Source: Paludibacteraceae bacterium (GTDB taxonomy: Bacteria > Bacteroidota > Bacteroidia > Bacteroidales > Paludibacteraceae). From it: DNA of 64,000 bases. Shown one piece after another: positions 41,719 through 50,207 of the stretch (its first letter is position 1; each line of letters starts with the position of its first letter). The stretch lies in assembly GCA_017556705.1 (NCBI GenBank), contig JAFYMG010000014.1:1-64000 (forward strand), read 5' to 3'. The translations under genes were made by a program, and so were the position numbers. The notes beneath the pieces were generated by a model. It had not been told where the DNA came from and searched no databases. It worked only from the letters and a program-made list of their open reading frames with translations.

Positions 41719-43527
41719 TCATTCCTCGGAGAAGTGTACGAGGACGTGACGATAGGAATTGAATATCTTGGATTTAGAAACGAATCCAAGGTATTTTTTT
41801 TGTTCGTCCACCACAGGTAGGTTCCATGCTCCGGTATCCTCGAATATCTCCATTACCTTTCCCATAGGCATAGTGTCGGTAAGGATAGCTTGAGGGGAGT
41901 TCATGAGCTTTTTGACGGTGAAGCGATTGTATAGACGAGGTTGGAACATGATATTGCGTACCTCATCTAGTAGTAAGATACCTAGTAGTTTACCACTATT
42001 ATCTACCACAGGGAAGATGTTGCGATTGCTCTGTGCAATCACTTTGACTAGTTCCCCAAGAGTCATCTCTGGGTTGAGCGTACGAAGATCTGTTTCGAGT
42101 ACGTTCTCCATCTTCATGAGTGTGAGCACGGAGCGATCCTTGTTGTGGGTAAGGAGTTCGCCCTTTTGTGCCAAACGCATAGCATAAAGGCTATGAGGTT
42201 CGAAGATCTTGATAGTTAAGAACGATACAACGGCTACTGCCATCAGCGGCATGAAGAGGTGGTAACCGCCTGTGAGTTCGGCAATGAGGAAGATACCAGT
42301 CAATGGTGCATGCATGACACCTGCCATTAGGCCAGACATACCTGCAAGTGCAAAGTTGGCTTCTGGCACACCAATGCCTAGCATATTCATCAATCGAGCG
42401 CAAATAAAGCCTGTGATAGCACCCATGAAGAGTGAAGGTGCAAAGATACCACCCACACCGCCACCACCGTTGGTGGCCACCGATGCGAATATCTTGAAGA
42501 GTAGGATGGCTACGAAATAACCAACTAGTACCCAAGAACTAGTGCCGAATTGCTCGAAAGGACTATTGGCAATGGCAGAAACAGAGTCGCCATTGATAAG
42601 TTGTTTGATAATATCGTATCCCTCTCCGTAGAGTGGTGGAAAGAGGAAGAGCAGTAGACCGAGGGTAGTGCCACCTACGAGGAACTTGAGCCATGTGTTT
42701 TTTACTTTATGCTTGAATAGTTGTTCAAGGTGATTCATACCGCGTGTAAAATAGAGCGAAACGAGTCCGCACATCACACCGAGAATGATATACCAAGGCA
42801 AACGCTCCACGAAGAATGGTTCGCTATTAGTGAGTGGGAACATGGCCTCTTGTCCATTAACAAGGAAGGAGATGGCAGTCGCTGTGACAGATGATATGAG
42901 CAATGGCGCCATACGAGTCATGGTGAGGTCCATCATCAATACCTCTAGGGTGAAGACCAAACCTGCTATAGGGGCTTGGAAAATACCGCCCACTGCACCT
43001 GCAGCACCACAACCAATCATAAGCATCATGGTTTTTTGGTCAAGGCGGAAGAGTTTTGCAAGGTTGCTACCAATGGCGGATCCAGTGAGTACGATAGGTG
43101 CCTCGGCTCCAACGGAACCACCAAAACCAATGGTAAGTGCCGAGCCGACTAGTGAGCTCCAAGTATTATGGATCTTGATGATAGATTTGCGTTGTGAGAT
43201 GGCATAGAGAATCTTGGTGATACCATGTGAGATGTCATCTTTGACCACATACTTGACAAAGAGTCCTGCCAATGTGATACCGATCATAGGTGTGATAAGA
43301 TACCACCAGTGGTCTTGCTCTATGAGGTGGTGTTGCACTAAATGGTGGATGCCATGGATCATGAACTTGAGCAACTGTGCTGCACATGATGCCAAAGCGC
43401 CCACAAAAAAACTCAAGATAAGAACGAGGTTCTTTTGTGGAATATGCTGCTCGCGCCAAGCAATAAATCGGTCGTATGTTAGTCTTGAGTATCCCAACCT
43501 ATGCCACGATATTTGTCGAGGTCCCAC
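41719..43527 (-). CDS. ClC-family chloride channel/transporter with CBS pair
   Basis: A 602-residue membrane protein. ClC core (about 35-440) with [20 protein letters not shown] in place of GKxGPxx[18 protein letters not shown] (the GxFxP filter motif), and [17 protein letters not shown]. Two CBS domains follow (about 465-590). The first codon at 43527 is GTG and would overlap obgE by 49 bases; TTG at 43497 is an alternative. Ions and coupling (channel or exchanger) cannot be settled from motifs alone. Confidence 0.87.
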   Translation of the reverse strand: MGPRQISWHRLGYSRLTYDRFIAWREQHIPQKNLVLILSFFVGALASCAAQLLKFMIHGIHHLVQHHLIEQDHWWYLITPMIGITLAGLFVKYVVKDDISHGITKILYAISQRKSIIKIHNTWSSLVGSALTIGFGGSVGAEAPIVLTGSAIGSNLAKLFRLDQKTMMLMIGCGAAGAVGGIFQAPIAGLVFTLEVLMMDLTMTRMAPLLISSVTATAISFLVNGQEAMFPLTNSEPFFVERLPWYIILGVMCGLVSLYFTRGMNHLEQLFKHKVKNTWLKFLVGGTTLGLLLFLFPPLYGEGYDIIKQLINGDSVSAIANSPFEQFGTSSWVLVGYFVAILLFKIFASVATNGGGGVGGIFAPSLFMGAITGFICARLMNMLGIGVPEANFALAGMSGLMAGVMHAPLTGIFLIAELTGGYHLFMPLMAVAVVSFLTIKIFEPHSLYAMRLAQKGELLTHNKDRSVLTLMKMENVLETDLRTLNPEMTLGELVKVIAQSNRNIFPVVDNSGKLLGILLLDEVRNIMFQPRLYNRFTVKKLMNSPQAILTDTMPMGKVMEIFEDTGAWNLPVVDEQKKYLGFVSKSKIFNSYRHVLVHFSEE

Positions 43528-44651
43528 TCCTCTTCCACCTCGTTGAGGTAGATGGTGCGAGGCTCGTCGTTGTCATCATCATCTTCTTCTGCATGCTCAA
43601 TGACCTTGACGTCGATAGGAGCGTGTGAGATGTCAATGACTTGATTTTGTTCTTTATTAAGTTCTTCCCAAAGCATATCCTTGAGTTCGGTAATACCCAG
43701 GCCGCTTGCAGAAGAGAATGTAATTACAGAGATGCCTAACTCCTCAGTAAGTTGTTTGGTCAGTTGGTTTAGGTTGATCTCTGGATCTGCGATATCGCAT
43801 TTGGAGATGGCCAAAATACGCGCTTTGGTGAGCAACTGAGGATTGTATTTCTCGAGTTCTGCGAGTAGGATCTCGTATTCCTGTTTTATATCCTCAGTGA
43901 TGACAGGTACCATAAACAATAGCACTGCGTTGCGCTCAATATGGCGCAAGAAACGTAGTCCAAGTCCGCGCCCTTCGGCCGCGCCCTCGATGATACCTGG
44001 GATATCTGCCATGCAAAACGATTGGTTGTCTCGGTAAGAGACAATACCGAGTTGAGGAGTGAGTGTGGTGAATGGATAATCTGCAATCTCTGGTTTTGCT
44101 GCGCTGACCACGGAAAGTAAGGTGGATTTACCTGCATTAGGGAATCCCACTAATCCGACGTCTGCTAATACCTTGAGTTGCAAGATCACATTCGCTTCCA
44201 TGCATGGTTCGCCAGGTTGTGCATAGCGAGGAGCTTGGTTGGTGGCAGTGCGGAAGTGCCAGTTGCCTAAGCCACCCTTGCCGCCACGGAAGAGGATGAT
44301 CTCCTCTTGATGCTCTTTGATCTCGCACATAAACTCACCCGTGTCGCCATTGTACACCACGGTGCCACAAGGTACTTCAATAATCTTATCTTCGCCATCT
44401 TTACCAAACGAACGCGAAGGTCCTCCCTTACCACCGTCGGTGGCAAAGATATGCTTTTGATACTTGAGGTGGAGTAGTGTCCAAAGATTGCGGTTGCCTC
44501 GAAGGATGATATGTCCTCCTCGTCCACCATCACCGCCATCTGGTCCGCCCTTAGGCACATATTTTGCGCGGTGGAAGTGCAAACTACCAGGACCACCCTT
44601 ACCTGAGCGGCAGTAGATCTTTACATAATCGATAAACGAGGATGAGGCCAT
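43479..44651 (-). CDS. obgE: GTPase ObgE/CgtA
   Basis: A 390-residue ribosome-associated GTPase. Gly-rich Obg fold (about 1-160, [33 protein letters not shown]) and G domain with P-loop [12 protein letters not shown], switch [16 protein letters not shown] and NKxD-type SKCD. It ends in an acidic tail ([12 protein letters not shown]). Obg acts in 50S assembly and stress control. It overlaps the ClC reading frame. Confidence 0.94.
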   Translation of the reverse strand: MASSSFIDYVKIYCRSGKGGPGSLHFHRAKYVPKGGPDGGDGGRGGHIILRGNRNLWTLLHLKYQKHIFATDGGKGGPSRSFGKDGEDKIIEVPCGTVVYNGDTGEFMCEIKEHQEEIILFRGGKGGLGNWHFRTATNQAPRYAQPGEPCMEANVILQLKVLADVGLVGFPNAGKSTLLSVVSAAKPEIADYPFTTLTPQLGIVSYRDNQSFCMADIPGIIEGAAEGRGLGLRFLRHIERNAVLLFMVPVITEDIKQEYEILLAELEKYNPQLLTKARILAISKCDIADPEINLNQLTKQLTEELGISVITFSSASGLGITELKDMLWEELNKEQNQVIDISHAPIDVKVIEHAEEDDDDNDEPRTIYLNEVEEEWDLDKYRGIGWDTQD

Positions 44652-44689
44652 ATTAGTTTAGTGTTGAGAGTTTAGAGTTGAAAGACACA

Positions 44690-45265
44690 TTATTTCTGAA
44701 TAAGTTTCAGGATATTGTCAATTTGGCAGAAGGTATCTTCCATTGAGTTGTTGCCATTAATGGCAAAATAGTTGTGGCGATGGAGATAGTAAGTGCATAC
44801 AGGCTTTGTCTCTGCTTGATATACTTGGAGACGCTTTTTGATAGTCTCATAGTTGTCATCAGCGCGACCGCTTGTTTTTCCGCGGTTAAGAAGGCGTTTG
44901 ATCACCTCATCTTCTTCTACAAACAAGTCGAGAAGCACTGCCTTCATGTTGCGACGCTCGAGCAAGAGTTCGAGAGCCTCTGCCTGTGCCACTGTACGTG
45001 GAAAACCATCGAAGATAACGCCCTTGCAATCTTCTGGCAGGTTGTCCAGATAACGTGCAATGAGGTGAATCATCTTGTGATCAGGAACGAGGTTGCCACC
45101 AGCGATTAGTTCGCCTATTTCCTTACCGAGTTCGCTACCCGATTTGATTTCTGCGCGGAGGGCATCACCAGTAGATAGGTGTTGCAGTCCGTATTTCTTT
45201 ACGATGAGGTCAGATTGTGTACCTTTGCCGCTACCTGGGGCGCCACAGAGTATGATGTTTAGCAT
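44690..45265 (-). CDS. adk: Adenylate kinase
   Basis: A 191-residue short-LID adenylate kinase that balances ATP, ADP and AMP. P-loop GAPGSGKGTQSDLIVKKYG, AMP site STGDALRAEI and GFPRTVAQAEAL, and LID arginines in RGKTSGRADD. ATG at 45265 gives the usual N-terminus MLNIILCG; the upstream frame to 45373 runs through the HU terminator and is not used. It lies 38 bases upstream of obgE. Confidence 0.93.
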   Translation of the reverse strand: MLNIILCGAPGSGKGTQSDLIVKKYGLQHLSTGDALRAEIKSGSELGKEIGELIAGGNLVPDHKMIHLIARYLDNLPEDCKGVIFDGFPRTVAQAEALELLLERRNMKAVLLDLFVEEDEVIKRLLNRGKTSGRADDNYETIKKRLQVYQAETKPVCTYYLHRHNYFAINGNNSMEDTFCQIDNILKLIQK

Positions 45266-45326
45266 AGTGTAATGTTGTGTAGAATTGTTTAGTATAGTGT
45301 AGTATTGCTCGTGTTTTTTTTGACAC

Positions 45327-45354
45327 AAAACGAGTTGCCCCGAAGAGCAACTCG
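45327..45354 (-). terminator. Terminator of the HU gene
   Basis: CGAGTTGC and GCAACTCG around an eight-base loop; on the minus strand TTTTGTG follows. Confidence 0.8.
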
Positions 45355-45373
45355 CTATATGTGTGATACTCAA

Positions 45374-45637
45374 TTAGAGTGCCAAAGAAGCACCTGCTTT
45401 GAATTTGGCAACTTTCTTAGCTGGGATTTGGATCTTAGCACCAGTTGCAGGGTTAACACCTTCGTGAGCAGCTTTCTCTACAACAGAGAACGTACCGAAA
45501 CCAACGAGTTGTACCTTCTCACCATTCTTCAACGCACCTGCGATAGCGTTTACGGTAGCCTCAACAGCCTTTTGTGCTTGAGCTTTTGTCAAGCCAGCTT
45601 CAGCTGCAACAGCAGCTACGAGTTCTGATTTGTTCAT
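45374..45637 (-). CDS. hup: HU-family DNA-binding protein
   Basis: An 87-residue nucleoid protein. Pattern MNKSELVAAVAAEAGLTKAQ, then VQLVGFGTFSVVEKAAHEG and NPATGAKIQIPAKKVAKF with the DNA-arm Pro. Full length, with its own promoter and terminator. Confidence 0.94.
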   Translation of the reverse strand: MNKSELVAAVAAEAGLTKAQAQKAVEATVNAIAGALKNGEKVQLVGFGTFSVVEKAAHEGVNPATGAKIQIPAKKVAKFKAGASLAL

Positions 45638-45702
45638 AACGATTTTAGATTAAAATATTAAACTTTTAATTTCTTTATCGGCATTTCCGAAAAATTTTTT
45701 GG

Positions 45703-45733
45703 CAAAGTTACAATATTTTTCGTAAATATCAAA
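45703..45733 (-). promoter_or_regulatory. Promoter of the HU gene
   Basis: On the minus strand TTTG (45733-45730), 19 bases, TAACTTTG (45710-45703). Confidence 0.75.
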
Positions 45734-45812
45734 TATTTTTACAAAAAAAATAGTGATTTTCATCTTTTTTCTGCCATTTTTGCATGTTTTAGGTGTTTCT
45801 GCATGGTTTTTG

Positions 45813-45843
45813 TTTGTTCTTTCATAGTTTTTTAGTACTTTTG
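45813..45843 (+). promoter_or_regulatory. Promoter of the rhomboid gene
   Basis: TTTG (45813-45816), 19 bases, TACTTTTG (45836-45843). Confidence 0.75.
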
Positions 45844-45862
45844 CAAATAAATTTACACATAT

Positions 45863-46657
45863 ATGTTTAGAAACTTACCTCCTGTTACAAAGAATTTGCT
45901 GATCATAAATCTGCTATTTTATTTTGCGAAAATAGTGTTTCAGCGCTATGATATTGATTTGACTAATCTCTTAGGACTGCATTATATCACCGCTTCTGAT
46001 TTTCATGTGTGGCAGCCTCTGATATACATGTTTATGCATGCTAACTTCGGACATATTTTCTTTAACATGTTCGCTGTGCTGATGTTTGGCCCTGCCATTG
46101 AAGATCGTTGGGGTAGTAAGCGTTTTTTGATGTATTATTTGATCACTGGTTTAGGTGCTGCGGTGGTGCAAGAAACTGTTTGGGCATTGCAATTGCAATC
46201 CGTATTGAATAGCCTTCATCCTGCGGTAGCGGGGGCTTTGGCCAACAAAGTTGTGACCATTGGTGCTAGTGGTGCGGTATTTGGCATATTGATGGCATTT
46301 GGATGGTTCTTCCCCGATATTAGGATGTTTATTCTGTTTATACCTATTCCCATTCGTGCGCGTACACTCGTGGTAATCTACGCATTGGTTGAATTGTTTG
46401 CGGGTATGGCACCTACTGCAGGCGACAACGTAGCGCACTTTGCGCATTTAGGTGGTATGATCTTTGGATTGTTGCTTATCCTTTGGTGGCGTTGGCGCAA
46501 ATGCGATGGCTTTGAGCCTGTTTACAGCGAGGGCAGTCGATTGACTAGATGGCTCAAAGCGAAATGGGAAGAGAGACGAGCTAAGCGTCATCCGCGAATC
46601 AATCGTGATAAGGATTCTAAGGACTATAGTGACTATCACTACCACGAGCCATTGTAA
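45863..46657 (+). CDS. Rhomboid-family intramembrane serine protease
   Basis: A 264-residue membrane protein with six predicted helices. Active-site Ser in VVTIGASGAVFGIL, His in VAHFAHLGGMIFGLL, oxyanion His/Asn region MFMHANFGHIFFNMFAV. The C-terminus is a basic cytoplasmic tail (about 210-264). In Bacteroidetes rhomboids often occur in pairs; only one is here. The substrate is unknown. Confidence 0.9.
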   Translation: MFRNLPPVTKNLLIINLLFYFAKIVFQRYDIDLTNLLGLHYITASDFHVWQPLIYMFMHANFGHIFFNMFAVLMFGPAIEDRWGSKRFLMYYLITGLGAAVVQETVWALQLQSVLNSLHPAVAGALANKVVTIGASGAVFGILMAFGWFFPDIRMFILFIPIPIRARTLVVIYALVELFAGMAPTAGDNVAHFAHLGGMIFGLLLILWWRWRKCDGFEPVYSEGSRLTRWLKAKWEERRAKRHPRINRDKDSKDYSDYHYHEPL

Positions 46658-46679
46658 AGAAGAACAATGAGTAAATCTA

Positions 46680-46722
46680 ATCGTCATTTATGTTTTTTTG
46701 GCATAGATGACGATATTTTTTT
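46680..46722 (+). terminator. Terminator of the rhomboid gene
   Basis: ATCGTCATTTATG, loop, CATAGATGACGAT, then ATTTTTTTG. Confidence 0.82.
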
Positions 46723-46729
46723 GTACGTA

Positions 46730-46761
46730 TTTGCATAATTCAAAAAAATGTAGTACTTTTG
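46730..46761 (+). promoter_or_regulatory. Promoter of the secreted-protein pair at 47093-48986
   Basis: TTTG (46730-46733), 20 bases, TACTTTTG (46754-46761). It gives a leader of about 320 bases. Confidence 0.8.
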
Positions 46762-47092
46762 CAGTCGCAAACCAAAAGTTTGCAGACATATTATAAAAGC
46801 GTTTATTAGCGCTTGTTTTGGCACTTAGAAATCTGGTAAATTTCAACCTATCCAAAACAGGAAGGCAATAAACGCCCTTAGGGATATGTATATCCCGCCC
46901 ACAGAGCGTCCTTTGTTGGACTGCTCTGTTTGGTGGCATTTCATATTCGGCGTGGGCGTTGCTTGCTTATTCTTATAGGAAAGGTTTACCAGAACCTCTA
47001 AGTGGAGAATAAGCAAAGGTAAGGTTCCACGCTTTTTGTATATTTATACCAACGGGGCGTTTGGAGCCAACTTCCCACAAATAGTAAACACA
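46762..47092 (+). promoter_or_regulatory. Long structured leader RNA, copy 2
   Basis: Several perfect helices can be drawn: GCGTTTATT/AATAAACGC (46799-46807, 46867-46875) enclosing GTTTTGG/CCAAAAC and GAAAT/ATTTC; GGGATA/TATCCC; CGCCCAC/GTGGGCG (46896-46902, 46952-46958) enclosing ACAGAGC/GCTCTGT and GTCC/GGAC; TTGCTTATTCT/AGAATAAGCAA (46963-46973, 47006-47016) enclosing AGGTT/AACCT. The 3' block 47011-47076 matches the leader at 38206-38269. I see no tmRNA, RNase P, SRP or known riboswitch signature. Confidence 0.65.
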
Positions 47093-47461
47093 ATGAAAAA
47101 GTTGTTCTTTTTTATTTTTAGTTTCGTGGTGTGCATATGGGGCTTTCCACTTAATGCACAAGAGCAACCCCCACCATGGGAGGTGGCGTGTGGTACGGAG
47201 ATATGGATTACTGCGACACCGAAATCAGGCTATCGTTTTTTGCAATGGAGTGATGGCGATACGACTAATCCGCGCAGTGTCGTTGCAGATTCTGACTTAA
47301 AACTTTTTGCTGTCTTTATTCCTGAAGAACCAACAAATACTCCGCTAATACCTCTTGAAGAGAAAGAAATCATTCAAAAGGTTTTGATCGACGACCATAT
47401 ATACATTATCTATGGTGACAAGATATATTCCATAATGGGTATATTGGTAAATGAAAAATAA
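47093..47461 (+). CDS. Small secreted protein with one InlB-B-type repeat
   Basis: A 122-residue exported protein (signal peptide about 1-23, ending LNAQ). One repeat ITATPKSGYRFLQWSDGDTT and NPRSVVADSDLKLFAVF of the Listeria-Bacteroides (InlB B) type. The C-terminus VLIDDHIYIIYGDKIYSIMG resembles a degenerate sorting tail. ATG at 47093 is used, because the frame upstream lies in the leader RNA. The stop is 28 bases before the next ATG. Confidence 0.7.
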   Translation: MKKLFFFIFSFVVCIWGFPLNAQEQPPPWEVACGTEIWITATPKSGYRFLQWSDGDTTNPRSVVADSDLKLFAVFIPEEPTNTPLIPLEEKEIIQKVLIDDHIYIIYGDKIYSIMGILVNEK

Positions 47462-47489
47462 AATTGTTCAACATTTAATACTAATCAAT

Positions 47490-48986
47490 ATGAAAAAGAT
47501 CTTTTCCATTATCCTATCGCTCTGCCTCTTTGGCAGCGCTTATGGCACTACATTTACAACTGACTGTGGTAACACCGTATCCATCACAGCTACTCCCGCT
47601 ACTGGCTATCATTTTACGCAGTGGCAAGATGGCAATACAGATAATCCTCGACAAGTAGAGGTGAAATCAAGTGCAAATTATGCAGCTTCATTTGCACCTA
47701 ATGAATACACCATCCTCTTTGTGAATGAAGATGGTACAGAATTGCAAAAGAGTTTGTTTGCTTATGGTACAATGCCAACTTATTCAGGACCAACGCCTAC
47801 AAAACCAGCTTCTGCTCAACACAACTACACTTTTGCTGGCTGGAGTCCAGCAATTGCTACCGTAACAGGCGATGCTACTTATACTGCCACTTACACCACA
47901 TCTGTAAATAACTACACACTTACATTATTGGGTGAAAATGGCGTAGTGACAGGTGCAGGTACATATGAATATGGTAGTGTGGTAACAATCTCTGCCACAC
48001 CACTAGAGTGTTACCAATTCAAACAATGGTCAGACGGAGATACAAATGCTACACGCGAAATTACCATTACAGACGACATAGAACTTGAAGCTATCTTTGA
48101 GGTTATCACTTATACTATCACTGTGGAGAGTACTAACCAAGAGCATGGTACTGTAACCATAGAGGTAGTAGGCACTCAGGACGATACTCCTTCTACCCCT
48201 TCGGCGAGCATTGGTGCTTTCTCGGTAAGTGCGACTAAGCAAGTTGCTTTCTCAAGAGGCAATTTGCAATATACTCAATCCACAAACACGTGGTCTTTTG
48301 CAGAGAATCAGTGGGATTACATTGGCACAGAGAATGTAGTAGGAGGAGAGGTTTCTCCCGACTCAATTTATGGTGATTTTAAAGAGGGTAATGCTCTTGC
48401 GGATAAGATAGATTTGTTTGGTTGGAGTACTACTTCCACTTATTTTGGTGTATATGCCTCTAGCAACACTGGTGATTTTTCAGGTAGTTTTGTTGATTGG
48501 GGTACGAATCAAATTGGTAATGAAGTTCCTAATACTTGGCGTACACTGACCTATGATGAGTGGCATTACCTACGCTATGCCCGTACCAATGCAGATTCGT
48601 TGTGTGGTGTTGCTCAAGTCAATGGTGTGAATGGTTTGATTTTCTTGCCTGATAATTGGACTTGCCCAGATGGTATAACCTTTAAATCACAGTTCTCTGC
48701 GACTTCTTGCCGTGATTGTTATGCTGCTTACCAAACCTTTACTGCCGACCAATGGTCAAAATTGGAAAAGGCAGGTGCAGTTTTCCTTCCTGCCTCAGGC
48801 GTTCGCCGCCCTCTTTTTGATGTGCAACGTGTGCAGTACAGCGCTTTCTATTGGTCTTCCACTGTTGATATTTTAGCAATTGATGAAAACGAGATATACG
48901 CCTTCGTTTTTACAGCAAGGTATACAGACTTGCCACTCCAATGGAGAACCGGCGGTCGATCAGTCCGTCTTGTCAAAGATTTGTAA
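47490..48986 (+). CDS. Secreted protein with InlB-type repeats and Fibrobacter-type paralogous domain
   Basis: A 498-residue exported protein (signal peptide about 1-19, ending SAYG). Three repeat units follow: ITATPATGYHFTQWQDGNTD (about 30-65), a TILFVNEDGTELQ/FAGWSP unit (about 72-130), and ISATPLECYQFKQWSDGDT (about 145-200). The C-terminal domain (about 240-498) runs from GAFSVSATKQVAFSRGNLQY to RSVRLVKDL and matches the lipoprotein at 38288. Likely surface-exposed; function unknown. A strong terminator follows. Confidence 0.75.
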   Translation: MKKIFSIILSLCLFGSAYGTTFTTDCGNTVSITATPATGYHFTQWQDGNTDNPRQVEVKSSANYAASFAPNEYTILFVNEDGTELQKSLFAYGTMPTYSGPTPTKPASAQHNYTFAGWSPAIATVTGDATYTATYTTSVNNYTLTLLGENGVVTGAGTYEYGSVVTISATPLECYQFKQWSDGDTNATREITITDDIELEAIFEVITYTITVESTNQEHGTVTIEVVGTQDDTPSTPSASIGAFSVSATKQVAFSRGNLQYTQSTNTWSFAENQWDYIGTENVVGGEVSPDSIYGDFKEGNALADKIDLFGWSTTSTYFGVYASSNTGDFSGSFVDWGTNQIGNEVPNTWRTLTYDEWHYLRYARTNADSLCGVAQVNGVNGLIFLPDNWTCPDGITFKSQFSATSCRDCYAAYQTFTADQWSKLEKAGAVFLPASGVRRPLFDVQRVQYSAFYWSSTVDILAIDENEIYAFVFTARYTDLPLQWRTGGRSVRLVKDL

Positions 48987-49008
48987 ATTCTTGTGATATA
49001 ATCTATCT

Positions 49009-49047
49009 CTCACCCTGCAAGTCAATTGATTTGCGGGGTGAGTTTTT
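49009..49047 (+). terminator. Terminator of the secreted-protein pair
   Basis: CTCACCCTGCAA and TTGCGGGGTGAG, then TTTTTC. Confidence 0.85.
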
Positions 49048-49146
49048 CTTTTTGATTCTTTTTCTTGAGGTTTTATAATGACCCCGAATTGTGCGGTTAT
49101 TGTGTGATAATAGTGCGGTGCGTGCGAGGAAGTAGGGGGCGGATAA

Positions 49147-49257
49147 TTTACCAAATGTGCAAGAAAAATATGAGATTTGGTGAATAATAACGCGATTTTT
49201 GTGAAAAAACGCGTGATAGTTCACCAAATGTGGGTAAAAAATGGTAGATTTGGTAAA
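49147..49257. repeat. Nested inverted-repeat element
   Basis: Two 38-base imperfect palindromes of the form TTnACCAAATGTG...AGATTTGGTnAA (49147-49184 and 49219-49256) flank a third hairpin AACGCG...CGCGT. The whole can fold as a three-arm structure. The rest of the 48987-49322 gap holds a terminator and GTGCGGT words, and no gene I can support. Confidence 0.7.
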
Positions 49258-49322
49258 GTATCATGCATTTTACCAGAGGGGAGTCGCAACAAAGTATCTT
49301 TTGTAGGCTGGAGCAAGCATTT

Positions 49323-50204
49323 TCACCACCCAATAGTTGCACAGACTGGGAAGTGGTCGGAGTATTTCACTCTGTCCACTTCGCATCTGATTGGGGTTAA
49401 CTGGCGTGAACAAAGGATATAATCAATTCGTACACCGATACCTTTGCGCTTATAGGTGTTTCCCAGTTTACCGAAACTGCTCTCCAGAAAGCAATCATGC
49501 AATCCAAACTTGATCTTCCAATATACATATGATAGAGGTATCGCATTGAAATCGCCTACTGTGATGACTGGATAAGGTGATTCACGAATATTTTGCTTCA
49601 CCTCTCTAGCCTGCTGATGACGCAGTTCGCCCGCATGTTGCAATTTAGTGACAAGAGTACTATTTTTGATCTCTGTCACACTTAGTGTGTCAAATTGCAA
49701 ATCTTCTTTGTTTAATCCATAACTTTCCAAGTGGTTGATAATCAGACGTAATGTGTCTTTTTCTACCAATACGTCGCATTGACTGCTGATGTTGGATTGC
49801 GACTCATAACGAATGGTCTGCTTGTTGGTTAATGGGTAGCGCGAGAATACTACATTGCCAAATTGTCGATGGCTATTATAACGTTTGAAATCGTAATAGG
49901 TGTAAGGATAATTGCTCATTGTTTCTCGCAAAGCAGGCAGGGTCAAACGATTAGGATTTTTGTAAACCAACACCTCTTGCAAACATACGATATCAGCACC
50001 TTGATTGTTGATATATTTCAACATCTCCTTTTTTGATGCCACTCTTTCGCCAATCATCATGCCATGCGTGTTGTAGGTCATGACTGTGAGGGTGTGTTCT
50101 GTCTCTTTAGGAGGAAGACATTGATGCGAAACGAGCGAATATAATATCCACAACAACAATAGAGCGGCGAGAGCAATAAGTGTTCGTTTAATATGCTTTT
50201 TCAT
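49323..50204 (-). CDS. Endonuclease/exonuclease/phosphatase family protein, membrane-anchored
   Basis: A 293-residue protein with an N-terminal membrane anchor (about 7-26) and an EEP domain: TVMTYNTHGM, VCLQEV (metal Glu), INHLES, TVGDFNAIP, VRIDYILC and SDHFPVCATI give the full active-site set. The family includes nucleases and phosphodiesterases or sphingomyelinase-like enzymes acting outside the cytoplasm. It begins 3 bases after porX and is probably in the PASTA-rluD-porX unit. Confidence 0.85.
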   Translation of the reverse strand: MKKHIKRTLIALAALLLLWILYSLVSHQCLPPKETEHTLTVMTYNTHGMMIGERVASKKEMLKYINNQGADIVCLQEVLVYKNPNRLTLPALRETMSNYPYTYYDFKRYNSHRQFGNVVFSRYPLTNKQTIRYESQSNISSQCDVLVEKDTLRLIINHLESYGLNKEDLQFDTLSVTEIKNSTLVTKLQHAGELRHQQAREVKQNIRESPYPVITVGDFNAIPLSYVYWKIKFGLHDCFLESSFGKLGNTYKRKGIGVRIDYILCSRQLTPIRCEVDRVKYSDHFPVCATIGW

Positions 50205-50207
50205 CGC

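Noticed and set aside
44690..45373. Longer adk starting at 45373
   Set aside because: The extra 36 codons run through the HU terminator hairpin and have no adenylate-kinase similarity.
46762..47092. tmRNA, RNase P RNA, SRP RNA or a known riboswitch
   Set aside because: I found no tRNA-like ends, no GAGGAAAGTC core, no SRP loop and no TPP, cobalamin, SAM or preQ1 signature. It is kept as an unassigned leader.
48960..49342. Three overlapping minus-strand frames of 64-74 codons
   Set aside because: They lie across a terminator and the nested inverted repeat and share repeated words such as IHQISYF and YQIYHFL, which come from the repeat DNA.
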